Positions 25,392 to 35,440 are shown, numbered from the stretch's first letter. The stretch: 64,000 nucleotides of DNA from SZAS-7 sp964514655 (GCA_964514655.1 CAZEQY010000004.1:1-64000); one strand, 5' to 3'. Numbers and translations: made by a program. Notes: generated by a model from the sequence alone, not told the origin.

Positions 25392-26396
25392 CTATTCTGC
25401 AACTGAAATCGCGGCTTTCGCGATAGAGAGGTTTTCATTTGTTGGTATAACAAAAACTTCAATATCACCAAAAACGTGGAGCTTATCTAGAATCATTTGG
25501 CGTATTTGGGGTGAGTTTTCGCCGATGCCGCCGCTAAAGATGATGGCGTCTATGCCGCCAAGTATAGCGATGTAGGCTCCAATGTACTTGACAATGCGGT
25601 AGATGAAAAAATCTATAGCAAGCCTTGAGCGCTCGTGGGTGTTATAGAGAGTTAGTAGCGTTTGCATGTCGCTAGATTCTCCAGAAAGTCCCAAAAGCCC
25701 TGACTGAAAATTGAGCATTCCAAGCACCTCATCCACTGTCTTATCCTCTTTTTTTGCGAGGAAGTGGATGACTTCAGGGTTTATGTCGCCTGATCGCGTA
25801 GCCATGATAAGACCTTCATTAGGTGTAAAGCCCATGGAAGTGTCTTGGGCAATGCCAGCCTTTGTTGCGCATATAGAACATCCGGCTCCAAGATGTAGCG
25901 ATAGTATTTTGGCATCTTTTTTGCCGGTCTTTGCCACGTAGCTATCCCATAAGTAGCTATGAGAGATGCCGTGAAAGCCAAAACGCTCTATCTCATATCG
26001 CTCAGCAAGATCCCAAGGAATAGCGTAGTAGCGGCTTTCTTTTGGCATGTTTTTGAAAAAGGCCGTATCAAAGACTGCTACTTGGGGGATGCTCTCTCCA
26101 AAAAACTCGCGAGCCGCTTGTATTACCTGTATACTTGGTCCGTTATGGAGGGGGGCAAGTTCGGCAAGGGTTTGTAGGTTATCTATCACTTCAGGTGTGA
26201 TGAGGGTCGGTTCCCTATAATGCCCTCCGCCATGTACCACGCGGTGGCCTATGCATAGAGGTGATTTGATTGTCTTAAAGTAGCTGACCAGTTCTTGAAG
26301 TGTTTTACAGTTGTTATATGCAATCTGTTGAAGATTGGATGTAAAAACCGAACATTTAAAACTTGAGCTTCCGGCATTTATTGCTAATATGGCCAT
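25392..26396 (-). CDS. ackA: Acetate kinase (short form)
   Basis: This enzyme converts acetyl phosphate and ADP to acetate and ATP. Family motifs are LAINAGSSSFK at the start, GHRVVHGG, AVFDTAFF, GFHGISH and IIFSGGIGENS near the end. At about 334 aa it is shorter than the usual 400, but the active-site motifs are all present, so it is probably functional. I start at the ATG at 26396, which has AGGG nine bases upstream. The start lies inside the last codons of xfp, so the two are coupled. Together they turn xylulose 5-phosphate carbon into ATP and acetate. Confidence 0.93.
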   Translation of the reverse strand: MAILAINAGSSSFKCSVFTSNLQQIAYNNCKTLQELVSYFKTIKSPLCIGHRVVHGGGHYREPTLITPEVIDNLQTLAELAPLHNGPSIQVIQAAREFFGESIPQVAVFDTAFFKNMPKESRYYAIPWDLAERYEIERFGFHGISHSYLWDSYVAKTGKKDAKILSLHLGAGCSICATKAGIAQDTSMGFTPNEGLIMATRSGDINPEVIHFLAKKEDKTVDEVLGMLNFQSGLLGLSGESSDMQTLLTLYNTHERSRLAIDFFIYRIVKYIGAYIAILGGIDAIIFSGGIGENSPQIRQMILDKLHVFGDIEVFVIPTNENLSIAKAAISVAE

Positions 26397-28741
26397 TTCC
26401 AACCCTGAATTTCCGGCATATCTTCGCCGTGAGTATTGATATAGCGCTTATGGTCTATTAGCTTGCCTTCTATCATCTGCCTAATATAAGCGTGTAGGGG
26501 TTCTAGTTTTGGTGTGCGTACTACAACATCAAGCGCAAGGTGAAAGCGGTCTAGGTCATTAAGCACTACCATGTCAAAGGGTGTTGTTGTTGTGCCTTCT
26601 TCTTTATAGCCTCGTACGTGTAGGTTTTTGTGGTTAGTGCGTCGATACGTTAGGCGATGAATCAGCCACGGATAGCCGTGAAAGGCAAAGATGATGGGTT
26701 TATCCTGAGTAAATAGATCGTCAAATTCACGGTCAGATAATCCATGAGGGTGTTCTGAAGTAGGCTGCAACGTCATGAGGTCTACAACGTTTATCATGCG
26801 GATTTTAAGTGTTGGGATGTGCTGGCGTAAAAGATCGATTGCGGCAAGTGTCTCAAGCGTTGGAACATCGCCACAGCAGGCCATAACAACATCAGGTTCA
26901 GAGCCAAAGTCGTTACTTGCCCATTTCCATATGCCTATACCTTTAGAGCAGTGTTTGATGGCATCATCCATGTTTAGGTACTGTAGGGCCGGCTGTTTGC
27001 CTGCAACGATGACGTTTATGTAGTTGCGGCTTTTCAGGCAGTGGTCTGTTACAGAAAGCAAGCAGTTGGCATCAGGCGGCAAGTAGACGCGTACGACATC
27101 TGCCTTTTTGTTTACGACGTGGTCGATGAAGCCTGGGTCTTGATGTGAAAAGCCGTTGTGGTCTTGACGCCATACGTGAGAGGTAAGGAGATAGTTTAGC
27201 GAGCTGATAGGTGCTCTCCAGGGGATGTTCCGAGTTACCTTTAGCCATTTGGCATGCTGGTTAAACATAGAGTCTACAATATGAATAAAGGCTTCGTAGC
27301 ATGAAAAGAGACCGTGCCTTCCTGTGAGAAGATAGCCTTCAAGCCATCCTTGGCATAGATGTTCGCTCAGTACTTCGAGTACTCGCCCATATGGAGCAAG
27401 GTTAGTGTCTTCAGGATATATCGTGCCTAAAAACTGGCGGTTTGTTACTTCAAAAAGAGCATCTAGTCTATTTGATGCCGTTTCATCTGGTCCCATGACC
27501 CTAAAATTTTTGTTTATTTCATTGCTTTTCATCACGTCGCGCAAAAAATAGCCCATGACCTTTGTAGCTTCTGCAATGGTAGTGCCAGGTTGTTTTACCT
27601 CCACGGCATAGTCACAAAAATCTGGTAGGCGAAGGTCTCGTAGCAGCAAGCCTCCATTTGCATGAGGGTTTGCGCCCATGCGCCTCAAGCCTTTTGGAGG
27701 AAGACTAGATAGTTCCGGGATAAGGTGACCATTTTCTGTAAAAAGTTCTTCTGGCCTATAGCTTTTGAGCCACTTTTCAAGCATTTTAAGATGCGCTTTG
27801 TTTGTAGCAAGTTCGCTTAGAGGCACTTGGTGAGAGCGCCAAAAGTCTTCTGTCTTTTTGCCATCTACCTCTTTTGGGCCTGTCCACCCTTTTGGAGTTT
27901 GTAGAACAAGCATGGGCCAAAGGGGTCTTGTTGGGTCGTTGGCACTTCTTGCTCGGGTTTGTATTGCCTTTAGTTCTAGTACTATTGCTTCTAGCGTCTC
28001 TGCTGCAAGCTGGTGCATGGTTTCAGGATCATGTCCTGCAACAAAATGGGGGTTATAGCCATAGCCGCGCAAGAGACTTTCTAGCTCTTCATGTGGTATA
28101 CGAGCTAAAAAGGCAGGATTTGCGATCTTATAGCCATTAAGGTGCAAGATTGGTAGTACGGCTCCATCGTGTATGGGGTTAAGAAACTTGTTTGAGTGCC
28201 AGCTTGCAGCAAGTGGGCCTGTTTCTGCTTCGCCATCTCCAACGACAGCACAGGCTATAAGGGAGGGGTTATCAAGCACTGCCCCATAGGCGTGGGCAAG
28301 GACATAGCCAAGCTCGCCACCTTCGTTGATAGAGCCCGGGGTTTCTGCCGCAACGTGGCTTGGGATACCGCCCGGAAACGAAAATTGCTTAAATAGGCGT
28401 TTCATGCCTTCGATATCTTGCGAAATATTGAGATAAAACTCGCTGTAGCTACCCTCAAGATAGGTATTAGCAACAAGGGCCGGGCCTCCATGGCCAGGAC
28501 CTGTCAAAAAGATCATGTCGAGGTTGTATTTTTTTATAAGGCGGTTAAGGTGCACGTAGATAAAGTTAAGCCCCGGAGTTGTGCCCCAGTGGCCTAAAAG
28601 GCGTGACTTTACGTCACTAAGCGCAAGCGGACGTCTTAGCAGGGGATTATCCATCAAATAGATCTGCCCCACAGAAAGGTAATTTGCCGCTCGCCAGTAG
28701 GCGTCGATCAGCTGAAGTTCTTCTTTTGATAGCGCGTGCAT
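26384..28741 (-). CDS. xfp: Xylulose-5-phosphate/fructose-6-phosphate phosphoketolase
   Basis: This thiamine-diphosphate enzyme splits xylulose 5-phosphate with phosphate into acetyl phosphate and glyceraldehyde 3-phosphate. Evidence is the N-terminal AYWRAANYLSVGQIYL, GPGHGGPALVANTYLEG, the ThDP motif VVGDGEAETGP and the Xfp C-terminal domain (GYKEEGTTTTPFDM). I start at 28741 (MHALSKEEL) because GAGGG lies eight bases upstream, giving 785 aa, which matches the family. It forms an operon with ackA. This bypass is unusual in chlamydiae and would supply ATP and acetyl units without pyruvate. Confidence 0.95.
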   Translation of the reverse strand: MHALSKEELQLIDAYWRAANYLSVGQIYLMDNPLLRRPLALSDVKSRLLGHWGTTPGLNFIYVHLNRLIKKYNLDMIFLTGPGHGGPALVANTYLEGSYSEFYLNISQDIEGMKRLFKQFSFPGGIPSHVAAETPGSINEGGELGYVLAHAYGAVLDNPSLIACAVVGDGEAETGPLAASWHSNKFLNPIHDGAVLPILHLNGYKIANPAFLARIPHEELESLLRGYGYNPHFVAGHDPETMHQLAAETLEAIVLELKAIQTRARSANDPTRPLWPMLVLQTPKGWTGPKEVDGKKTEDFWRSHQVPLSELATNKAHLKMLEKWLKSYRPEELFTENGHLIPELSSLPPKGLRRMGANPHANGGLLLRDLRLPDFCDYAVEVKQPGTTIAEATKVMGYFLRDVMKSNEINKNFRVMGPDETASNRLDALFEVTNRQFLGTIYPEDTNLAPYGRVLEVLSEHLCQGWLEGYLLTGRHGLFSCYEAFIHIVDSMFNQHAKWLKVTRNIPWRAPISSLNYLLTSHVWRQDHNGFSHQDPGFIDHVVNKKADVVRVYLPPDANCLLSVTDHCLKSRNYINVIVAGKQPALQYLNMDDAIKHCSKGIGIWKWASNDFGSEPDVVMACCGDVPTLETLAAIDLLRQHIPTLKIRMINVVDLMTLQPTSEHPHGLSDREFDDLFTQDKPIIFAFHGYPWLIHRLTYRRTNHKNLHVRGYKEEGTTTTPFDMVVLNDLDRFHLALDVVVRTPKLEPLHAYIRQMIEGKLIDHKRYINTHGEDMPEIQGWKWPY

Positions 28742-28845
28742 TTCAAGGCCCTCATTCCCTTTTTTCACTATGCACGCCGAACGGATTTTTGTTAAATTAA
28801 AATTATATATATGATAATGAGTCAAGAAAGCAGGGAAATTGACCT

Positions 28846-29028
28846 ATGACCGGTAAAGTAGAGCTTATAGCAAGAGTCATTGCATGCCTTTTAGCGCTCT
28901 TTCTCTTCCTAGTCCTGGCACTTTGCTGGGCAAAGCGCGACCTTCATAAAGCCGTCTTTGGCCTAAGCGACTGGCCACCACCCCAAATGGTCGCTGCCAT
29001 CAGATATTTTTCTCTCCCTTGCGACTAA
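28846..29028 (+). CDS. Possible small membrane protein (60 aa)
   Basis: A 60-residue frame starts MTGKVELIARVIACLLALFL with one clear membrane helix (about 7-28) and a short cytosolic or periplasmic tail. GATAAT (28813-28818) with TTGTTA 18 bp upstream could be its promoter, and GGGA lies near the start. It is divergent from xfp and convergent with the 1566-aa gene. It could be real or chance; there is no family support. Confidence 0.35.
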   Translation: MTGKVELIARVIACLLALFLFLVLALCWAKRDLHKAVFGLSDWPPPQMVAAIRYFSLPCD

Positions 29029-29048
29029 CAAATAAAGTATCGCAACAC

Positions 29049-32000
29049 CTATAAAACAAGAGCTTTAAGGTATTCTTGGGATTCGAGGGGTTTTAGTTTG
29101 TCGCCGCTTTTTTTGATGATGACCGTGAATGGGTCTTGAGTCACACTTTGGACCTCGGCGAGTTTGTAGAGGCCTTTGATGTAGCCTCCGTCTCTAGTTC
29201 TGCTTGGGATAAGAATCCACTGGCCGGGTTGCAAAGAGTGAATGTCAACAGGGTGGCTTCGCTCGTCGCTCATCTCGCTTTCTGTCGCACGTCTGCCGGC
29301 TATGAGGTGTCTTCCAAGTGCATTGTCAATTCGCTGATAAGGCTCGAGGGGTTTTGGAGTCGAATCGATTGTGGGGGCTTTTTCCACCTTTTCCTCATCC
29401 CATGCTGCAGGGGAGTCTTCTTCGTAATCAGTGCCAGAATCGTCATTATACACTTCTACTGGTTCTGCAAAGCCTGCAGGGACCTTGCCCATTTGAGGGG
29501 TTGGCCTATCGACTCTTTCTTGAATGCAGAGAAGGCTTGCAAATTGCCCCTGCTCTACAAGGTAATTAATAAATGTAAAGAGTAAGTCTTCTTGTTGACT
29601 CGTGGCAAGATATTCTGCATATGCTGCACATAAGTCAGGATACAAGCCACTGCCTTCAATTTCGCCCGGTCCCCCAGATAGAAATAGAGAAAAATCCTCT
29701 TGAGAAATCTTATTCCAGAACAAATGAATGAACGTAGTGTTAAGTTTAGCCTCGGTGATAATTAGCCGTTTGACAGGGTCAACCGGAACTTTGTGGCCAT
29801 AAGAGCCTATTGCAACCTGTTTATCGTCTTTGTTGGTGGTAAGCTCATGCATAAATAGCGCGCTTAGATTTGCAAAAAGTTCTTGGTGGGTATTTGCTTG
29901 TACATGAACGCCGACCTCATGTAGCAGGGCGCACACATCCTCTACAGGTATTTTATCCCCTCTAGCAAATACTTGTTTAACAAGGTCCCAAACATAGATG
30001 TTGCCCCTTGTGGACGACGACAGAAGCTGCCTAAGCTGTCCTGGATTGCGTATAGGAACACTAAGTACCTGTGGATTTTGCGTAAGAAGAGCATCGGGAT
30101 AAAGGACTGGAACAGTGCCAAAATTGCCCGCAAGGGTAGCGACTGCAGCATCAAGTATAAGCGTGCTTACTTTTTTAATATCTTTAGAGCATTCAAGTGT
30201 GCAAGAAAGCTGTTTTGTGCCCTCGTCGTACATGGGGATAGATGTCATTTGTAGACCATCATTCCAGCTACGAGAGGCAAGAAGAAGGGCTATAAGATCC
30301 ATACGATCATTCATATTATGGCCGTAGACATCAAATTTTAAAGTGGTAGTGCCTCTGATAAGATTATGCTCTATGGTGATTTTGCCGCTATGGTACTTAA
30401 TTGGTAGGTTGTATACCGTTGTCACGATGGGATAGCGAACTGTTTGGCAAGTCATAGAGGGATGCAAGGATAGATGCGCCTGGCCGTATATAATGGGCTC
30501 ATCAATGCTTTCTATCGAGGACAGCACCTCATTTAGGCTATCTGGAAATAGGCGTGTGTTGTAGGCCGGACGAAAGCAGTCAAGAGCCGCTAGCATATTC
30601 TGGTGACATAATGTGAACATGTCTTCAAGAGTTGTCTCATCAGGGAAAAAGTTTAGTGAAAAGAGTGCACCGCTATTTACGCATTGTGCCATGACATTGG
30701 CACTAGCGCTTGGTTCAACTTGTGCGGCGGTTCGTATGAGCCTTATTTTCTCAAACGTACTTGTGATTGTTTCTCTCATTAATTGACGATAGCTTGCGCT
30801 TCCTCCAAGCCTTGGATTTGCTGTGCAAATTCCTGCTGTCCATGTGCTAAAATTCTCTTCAGGAATAGCGTCAAATAGCTGTAGCATAAGCTCAAGGTAT
30901 GTTTCTAGCATGGTGCTAAATCGTTCTACCTTTGGTTCTACGGCTTCTTGTGTATCGCTTCTTGCAAACTTGATGCTATGATCAAGTGCTTCAACTCCAT
31001 CAATAATAACCCTGTGCAGCGCGGCTTGTAGAAGTTTATTTTGTTCTTTGCTGCCTACAAGGGCTGCTATTTGCGTCTTAAGTGGAGCAACAACGTCGCT
31101 TTGCATCTGATGCCAAAGGGCATCAAATGCCCTTGGGTTCTTCCAAGCAGCTCCTGCAGATTCAAGCTGAGTGAGGTTTTTCTTTAGCTGAACAACTTCA
31201 TTCATGATAGGTCTTATGCTTCTCCACTGATCTCGCCACTGTACAATAAGCCCTAAGGAGCTTCCCATATCGACAGGGGACTCTGCCACAACAAGATTGA
31301 GCCACTCAGTTAGAATTCCTGCCTTTTCAACTTGCGTAATAAGATCGATAAGAAGCTGATTGGCAATCCGTGAACGTGATGCTACTAATTTTGTTGTAAG
31401 CTCTTCCCACCGCGCTTTAGAGGCCTCATCTAGTAAGAGCGGTTTTATAGACCTAAAGACAAGGACGCAGGCATCAACTTCTTGGTCAGTCATAGGTTCT
31501 TGGAGCGCTTTTACCGTGGCTTCGTCTGAAACTTTGGAGAGGGTAGCATGCTTAAGGAATGTAAGGATGGTTTTATCGCTTGCATCAAGCTGGAGTGGTG
31601 TTCTATCAAATCCCATTACTGCCTTTCGTGAAACAAGTAAAGTTCTGATGGATTCACATTCTAAGATGCGACAGGAGCTTTCTTGGTAGCATAGGGCTTC
31701 AAGTCGTCTTGCAGCGTGTAGTAGCTGCATGCGATCTTCTGTTTGAAGCATCGTTTCAAGTATCACAAGTGCATTACTTAAAAGGCGTTTTCCGCTATCA
31801 GCAAGGCCTGTTTCAGATGTGTGTAGGTTTTTTACTGTCACCGCGATGCGCGTCACAATAAGCCTTGCAGCCTCTTTTACTTCTTGGGGATTTTCTGAGG
31901 ATAGTTTTGCAAATAGATTTGTGAGGTTGATATCGCCTACGGAAACATCGGTGACAAGTAGATGGCCAAGGCGTCCATAGTCTTCAGCTGAGAGTCCATA

Positions 32001-33749
32001 ATCTTGGAGTGATTCATCAGGGCCTATAGGGTGTTTATGCCAGCCTGGTTTTAGCGTGTTATCTTCTAGAAGGGTAGTTTTTACCTCGGCAGCTTCTTTA
32101 CCGGCAAATGATTCACTTTGTATGGTGCCAATGAGAGCTTGCTGGCTATCTAACACGGCAACGGTGCCTTTTGTCCTAAAGGCTCCAGCGTCTATGCCGG
32201 ATGCTACAAGTACAGGAATTCCATTTTCACGAAAGACGCAGGCAGCATGAGATAGAGCGCTTCCCATCTCTTCTACAACTACTGCACGGATTTGTCCTCT
32301 TACTTCTGGCTTTAAAAACTCTTTTAGCGCTGCGTCTAGGTTTCGTCGCTGTATAAGCTGAGAGGCGTCTGTGAGGATCACTGGCTCTCCACCTCTATGG
32401 ACAATCATGCGTCCTTTAGCTACTTGTGATAGGCGCTCTTGGTTTACCACACCGGGTTCTGCTCTAAAGCGCTGCACAAGAGGTCTTGCCTGCACTACAT
32501 AGAATGATTTGTTTGTGGGATCATACACCCATTCGATATCCATGGGCTGTCCATAGGCATCGTGAATGGCTTTACTGACTTTACGCATATGCTGCAGCTG
32601 TTCGGGAGATAGGGCAGGCTTTTTAGCTAATGCGGCGGGGTTTGAAGAGCGCTCAAAGCGCGAGTCGCCCATAGAGGCATCATTTGCAATGAGTCTATCG
32701 GGCTTTTGTGCAATGATCTGATGGGTTGGATGATCGGGGTAGATATAGTAGGTGTCTGTAGGTATAAGCGCATTTACGACACCCTCATTATGCCCAAAGG
32801 CAGCTTCGACAACGGTTAGCTCCTTGGTTTCACCGGCCATCTCTTTGGTGTAGCTAACTCCTGCTACCATAAGTCCTTCGGCCGGAATGGGAGTATTTGG
32901 CTTTTCTCCAACCATGACCTGAAGCAGAACTGGCATAAAGGGCTTTTCTTCAATGTTCATGCCGGCGATTAGTTTTTGCATCATCGAAGCTTCTGAGAGG
33001 TATGAGGCAACAACAGATCCTATTGCGGCTGATACCTCTTGTGGATCACTAGCAACGCCAGCAATAGACTCATTGGCACCTGCCATAGCGCCTTCTTTAG
33101 TGTCTTCACGGCCGGTGCTGCGTACCATAAGCGGGCCTTCACCGAGTGTTGAGAGGTCTACCTGTATAGGGTGTTCTTGAAATAGGGTGCGTATGGTATT
33201 GCGAATGTCTTCAAGAACTTGTAGCCCTTCTTCTTTTCCTTGTAGAAGGGTAAATCGCTCCCAGTCTTTATCAAAATCTGGATAATGCTGCTGGATATGC
33301 GCATAAATTTGCGCGTGTGATAGAGGCAAAATTGGGGGGACTTTAGTCTGAAATGTGGGGCTTGAAACTGAAGATACAATGCGGTCAAGCACCATGAGGT
33401 TTGCGGCTTTATTGCCAAACTCTTGGGCATGCTTTTCTACCTCGCAATCCAAAGCGCTTGATGCTGCGGTTTTTTGAGAGTGATCAGCAAAAATGAGTGT
33501 GATCTCTTGTTCGGTAATGTGATCTTGATCACGTACCTGAATTTCTGTGACCTGTACATTTGTGAGGCTTTTGGCAACTTTGTGGACAATTTCTTGAACT
33601 TGGGCGATGTTTTGGACGGGTTTGCCACCTTTTGTGATAGCTATTTTTCTGCCATCGGGCATGTGAAGGTTGCCGGTTTTTGAGTCAAATTGGTAGCGCT
33701 CTTGCCCAACAGAAATATACTCGCGACTCTCTGAGTGTAGGCTATCCAT
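29049..33749 (-). CDS. Large dikinase-like protein (PPDK/PEP-synthase N-terminal half)
   Basis: The protein has 1566 residues. Residues about 105-430 match the ATP-grasp domain of pyruvate phosphate dikinase, PEP synthase and rifampin phosphotransferase: LMVRSTGREDTKEGA, MAGANESI, then DIEWVYD and YVVQARP. Residues about 440-525 match the swivelling phosphohistidine domain, with His501 in SALSHAACVFRENGIPV. The PEP/pyruvate TIM barrel expected next is absent. About 1000 residues of unrecognised, largely helical sequence follow, with an acidic low-complexity stretch near 1465-1490. It probably moves a phosphate from ATP through His501 to an unknown acceptor. It has no signal peptide and appears to be monocistronic. 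Confidence 0.8.
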   Translation of the reverse strand: MDSLHSESREYISVGQERYQFDSKTGNLHMPDGRKIAITKGGKPVQNIAQVQEIVHKVAKSLTNVQVTEIQVRDQDHITEQEITLIFADHSQKTAASSALDCEVEKHAQEFGNKAANLMVLDRIVSSVSSPTFQTKVPPILPLSHAQIYAHIQQHYPDFDKDWERFTLLQGKEEGLQVLEDIRNTIRTLFQEHPIQVDLSTLGEGPLMVRSTGREDTKEGAMAGANESIAGVASDPQEVSAAIGSVVASYLSEASMMQKLIAGMNIEEKPFMPVLLQVMVGEKPNTPIPAEGLMVAGVSYTKEMAGETKELTVVEAAFGHNEGVVNALIPTDTYYIYPDHPTHQIIAQKPDRLIANDASMGDSRFERSSNPAALAKKPALSPEQLQHMRKVSKAIHDAYGQPMDIEWVYDPTNKSFYVVQARPLVQRFRAEPGVVNQERLSQVAKGRMIVHRGGEPVILTDASQLIQRRNLDAALKEFLKPEVRGQIRAVVVEEMGSALSHAACVFRENGIPVLVASGIDAGAFRTKGTVAVLDSQQALIGTIQSESFAGKEAAEVKTTLLEDNTLKPGWHKHPIGPDESLQDYGLSAEDYGRLGHLLVTDVSVGDINLTNLFAKLSSENPQEVKEAARLIVTRIAVTVKNLHTSETGLADSGKRLLSNALVILETMLQTEDRMQLLHAARRLEALCYQESSCRILECESIRTLLVSRKAVMGFDRTPLQLDASDKTILTFLKHATLSKVSDEATVKALQEPMTDQEVDACVLVFRSIKPLLLDEASKARWEELTTKLVASRSRIANQLLIDLITQVEKAGILTEWLNLVVAESPVDMGSSLGLIVQWRDQWRSIRPIMNEVVQLKKNLTQLESAGAAWKNPRAFDALWHQMQSDVVAPLKTQIAALVGSKEQNKLLQAALHRVIIDGVEALDHSIKFARSDTQEAVEPKVERFSTMLETYLELMLQLFDAIPEENFSTWTAGICTANPRLGGSASYRQLMRETITSTFEKIRLIRTAAQVEPSASANVMAQCVNSGALFSLNFFPDETTLEDMFTLCHQNMLAALDCFRPAYNTRLFPDSLNEVLSSIESIDEPIIYGQAHLSLHPSMTCQTVRYPIVTTVYNLPIKYHSGKITIEHNLIRGTTTLKFDVYGHNMNDRMDLIALLLASRSWNDGLQMTSIPMYDEGTKQLSCTLECSKDIKKVSTLILDAAVATLAGNFGTVPVLYPDALLTQNPQVLSVPIRNPGQLRQLLSSSTRGNIYVWDLVKQVFARGDKIPVEDVCALLHEVGVHVQANTHQELFANLSALFMHELTTNKDDKQVAIGSYGHKVPVDPVKRLIITEAKLNTTFIHLFWNKISQEDFSLFLSGGPGEIEGSGLYPDLCAAYAEYLATSQQEDLLFTFINYLVEQGQFASLLCIQERVDRPTPQMGKVPAGFAEPVEVYNDDSGTDYEEDSPAAWDEEKVEKAPTIDSTPKPLEPYQRIDNALGRHLIAGRRATESEMSDERSHPVDIHSLQPGQWILIPSRTRDGGYIKGLYKLAEVQSVTQDPFTVIIKKSGDKLKPLESQEYLKALVL

Positions 33750-33806
33750 CTGACCCTTCCCCCTCTAATTTTAGAGTAGCATAAAATTATTCTTTTACAC
33801 AACGGG

Positions 33807-34178
33807 CTATTGAGGGAAAACTAGGGTAACATTGCGGCTTTTATGACTAAAGTTAGAGGTAATGACCTTGTTGCAGCCAAGAAGCAGGATTGTGATAGGG
33901 TGATCGCTTTGTAACAGAGCTTTTGGGAGGTGGGTGATGGGGGTGCCTCTTAGATCCAGTATTTTTAGCTCACGAAGCTCGGCAATGCTATCAGGGATCG
34001 AAGCGATGCCCGTATTGGAGAGGTTGAGGTACTGCAGGTGAGTGAGCTTTTCGATTCCGGCAGGCACATGGTCAATTTTGGCATCGTTGCAGCACTTAAG
34101 TTCCTTAACCTTTTCAGGATCAGGAACTTCAAAAAGCCCGTTTTCGAGGTTCACGCTTGTTACAGTTACGCTCGACAT
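33807..34178 (-). CDS. Small leucine-rich-repeat protein
   Basis: A 123-aa protein made mainly of about three leucine-rich repeats (LTHLQYLNLSNTGIASIP, LRELKILDLRGTPITHLP, plus an N-terminal partial repeat) with short caps. The consensus is the plant/bacterial effector type with LPxx ends. There is no signal peptide. Such small LRR proteins bind partner proteins, and in chlamydiae several are suspected host-targeted proteins. It sits alone between the dikinase-like gene and rhlE. I cannot name a partner. Confidence 0.78.
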   Translation of the reverse strand: MSSVTVTSVNLENGLFEVPDPEKVKELKCCNDAKIDHVPAGIEKLTHLQYLNLSNTGIASIPDSIAELRELKILDLRGTPITHLPKALLQSDHPITILLLGCNKVITSNFSHKSRNVTLVFPQ

Positions 34179-34237
34179 AGATAGCTACTCCTTGTCTAAA
34201 ATATATTATATATTAAAGTAGAAGGATTTGTCAATTA

Positions 34238-35440
34238 CTAGCGACTTACGGGTCTACGTTTTGACTTAAATTTCCATTGTACGGGCTTTGCAGCGGCCTT
34301 AAGTTTAGGCTCCATACCGGCAATTTGGTGTGCAGGAATTTTTTGGCCGGTAAATTCTTCGATGCGGCGAAGAGAGTCTCTATCTTTAAGTGAAGCAAAT
34401 GAGAAGGCAATGCCTTTAGAGCCCGCTCTTCCCGTACGGCCGATGCGGTGCACGTAGTCTTCAGCACAGTTTGGCAGGTCAAAGTTAATAACGTGGCTGA
34501 TGCTCTGCACGTCAATGCCGCGAGATGCAACATCCGTCGCAATAAGAATATTGATTTTACCTTCGCGAAGCTGCTTTAGAGTTCTTGTTCTTGCTCGCTG
34601 GCTCATATCGCCATGTAAGGCTGCAGCCTTAAAGCCTGTTGAAAGAAGTCTATCTTCAAGCTCGCCCGCATAGCGCTTTGTACTTGTAAAGATGATAGCC
34701 TGGTTAATGTCGGGGGTATTAAGGAGGTGATCAAGCAGGCGATGCTTGTGGTTAAGATCATCTACATGTAGAAGTTTTTGTTCGATGTTTTCGTGTCTTG
34801 CTTGTACTTCTGCAATGCGGATCTCTACAGGGTTTGTAAGCAAGCGCTTTGATAGGTTCATTACAGCCCCTTGCAGGGTTGCAGAAAACATCAGCGTCTG
34901 TCGCGTTTTGGGCAATGCTTTTGCAATTTTTTCTACAGGTTCAATAAAGCCCATATCGAGCATGCGGTCTGCTTCGTCCAAAATAAAGAGCTCAAGACGA
35001 GAAAAGTTGATGCGGCCTCGCTGCATATGATCGATAAGTCGTCCGGGAGTTGCAACTAGTATTTCGTACGGACGAGATAGCTGTCTATTTTGGATCGGAT
35101 AAGGCTCGCCGCCATAGATACAGACTGTTTTTGTTCTGTTTAGGTATTTGCTATAGCGTTCGGCTTCTTTTGCAACCTGCATAGCAAGCTCACGTGTTGG
35201 CACAAGGATAAGGACTCGTGGACCTTTTGGTGGTAAATCGCAAGGCTGTGCAAGCTTATGTAGGGCAGGCAATATAAATGCCGCTGTTTTACCAGTACCT
35301 GTTTGCGCAGAAGCGCGTAGGTCGAGTCCAGCTAAAATCTGCGGTATAGCTTGGGCCTGTATCGGTGTTGGTGCTTCGTACCCAGCATCGCTGATTGCTT
35401 TAAGGATGTTTTCGTGTAAGTTTAGCTCTTGAAATGTCAT
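34238..35440 (-). CDS. rhlE: DEAD-box RNA helicase (RhlE-like)
   Basis: This ATP-dependent RNA helicase carries the Q motif (PTPIQAQAI), ASAQTGTGKT, PTRELA, TPGRL, DEAD, SAT, ARGIDV-type (SRGIDV) and HRIGRTGRAG motifs in order. A short basic tail (KFKSKRRPVSR) completes the 400 aa. The role is likely in ribosome assembly or mRNA turnover. I prefer the ATG at 35440 because GAAGAG lies upstream; an ATG four codons earlier is possible. It is divergent from a tetR gene across an A/T-rich region. Confidence 0.93.
   Translation of the reverse strand: MTFQELNLHENILKAISDAGYEAPTPIQAQAIPQILAGLDLRASAQTGTGKTAAFILPALHKLAQPCDLPPKGPRVLILVPTRELAMQVAKEAERYSKYLNRTKTVCIYGGEPYPIQNRQLSRPYEILVATPGRLIDHMQRGRINFSRLELFILDEADRMLDMGFIEPVEKIAKALPKTRQTLMFSATLQGAVMNLSKRLLTNPVEIRIAEVQARHENIEQKLLHVDDLNHKHRLLDHLLNTPDINQAIIFTSTKRYAGELEDRLLSTGFKAAALHGDMSQRARTRTLKQLREGKINILIATDVASRGIDVQSISHVINFDLPNCAEDYVHRIGRTGRAGSKGIAFSFASLKDRDSLRRIEEFTGQKIPAHQIAGMEPKLKAAAKPVQWKFKSKRRPVSR

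Noticed and set aside
25392..26396. ackA as a truncated pseudogene because of its 334-aa length
   Set aside because: All active-site motifs from the N-terminal phosphate loop to GGIGENS are present, and the frame is coupled to xfp.
29136..29585. Plus-strand frame of 149 codons opposite the dikinase-like gene
   Set aside because: Antisense shadow with no ribosome site and no recognisable domain.
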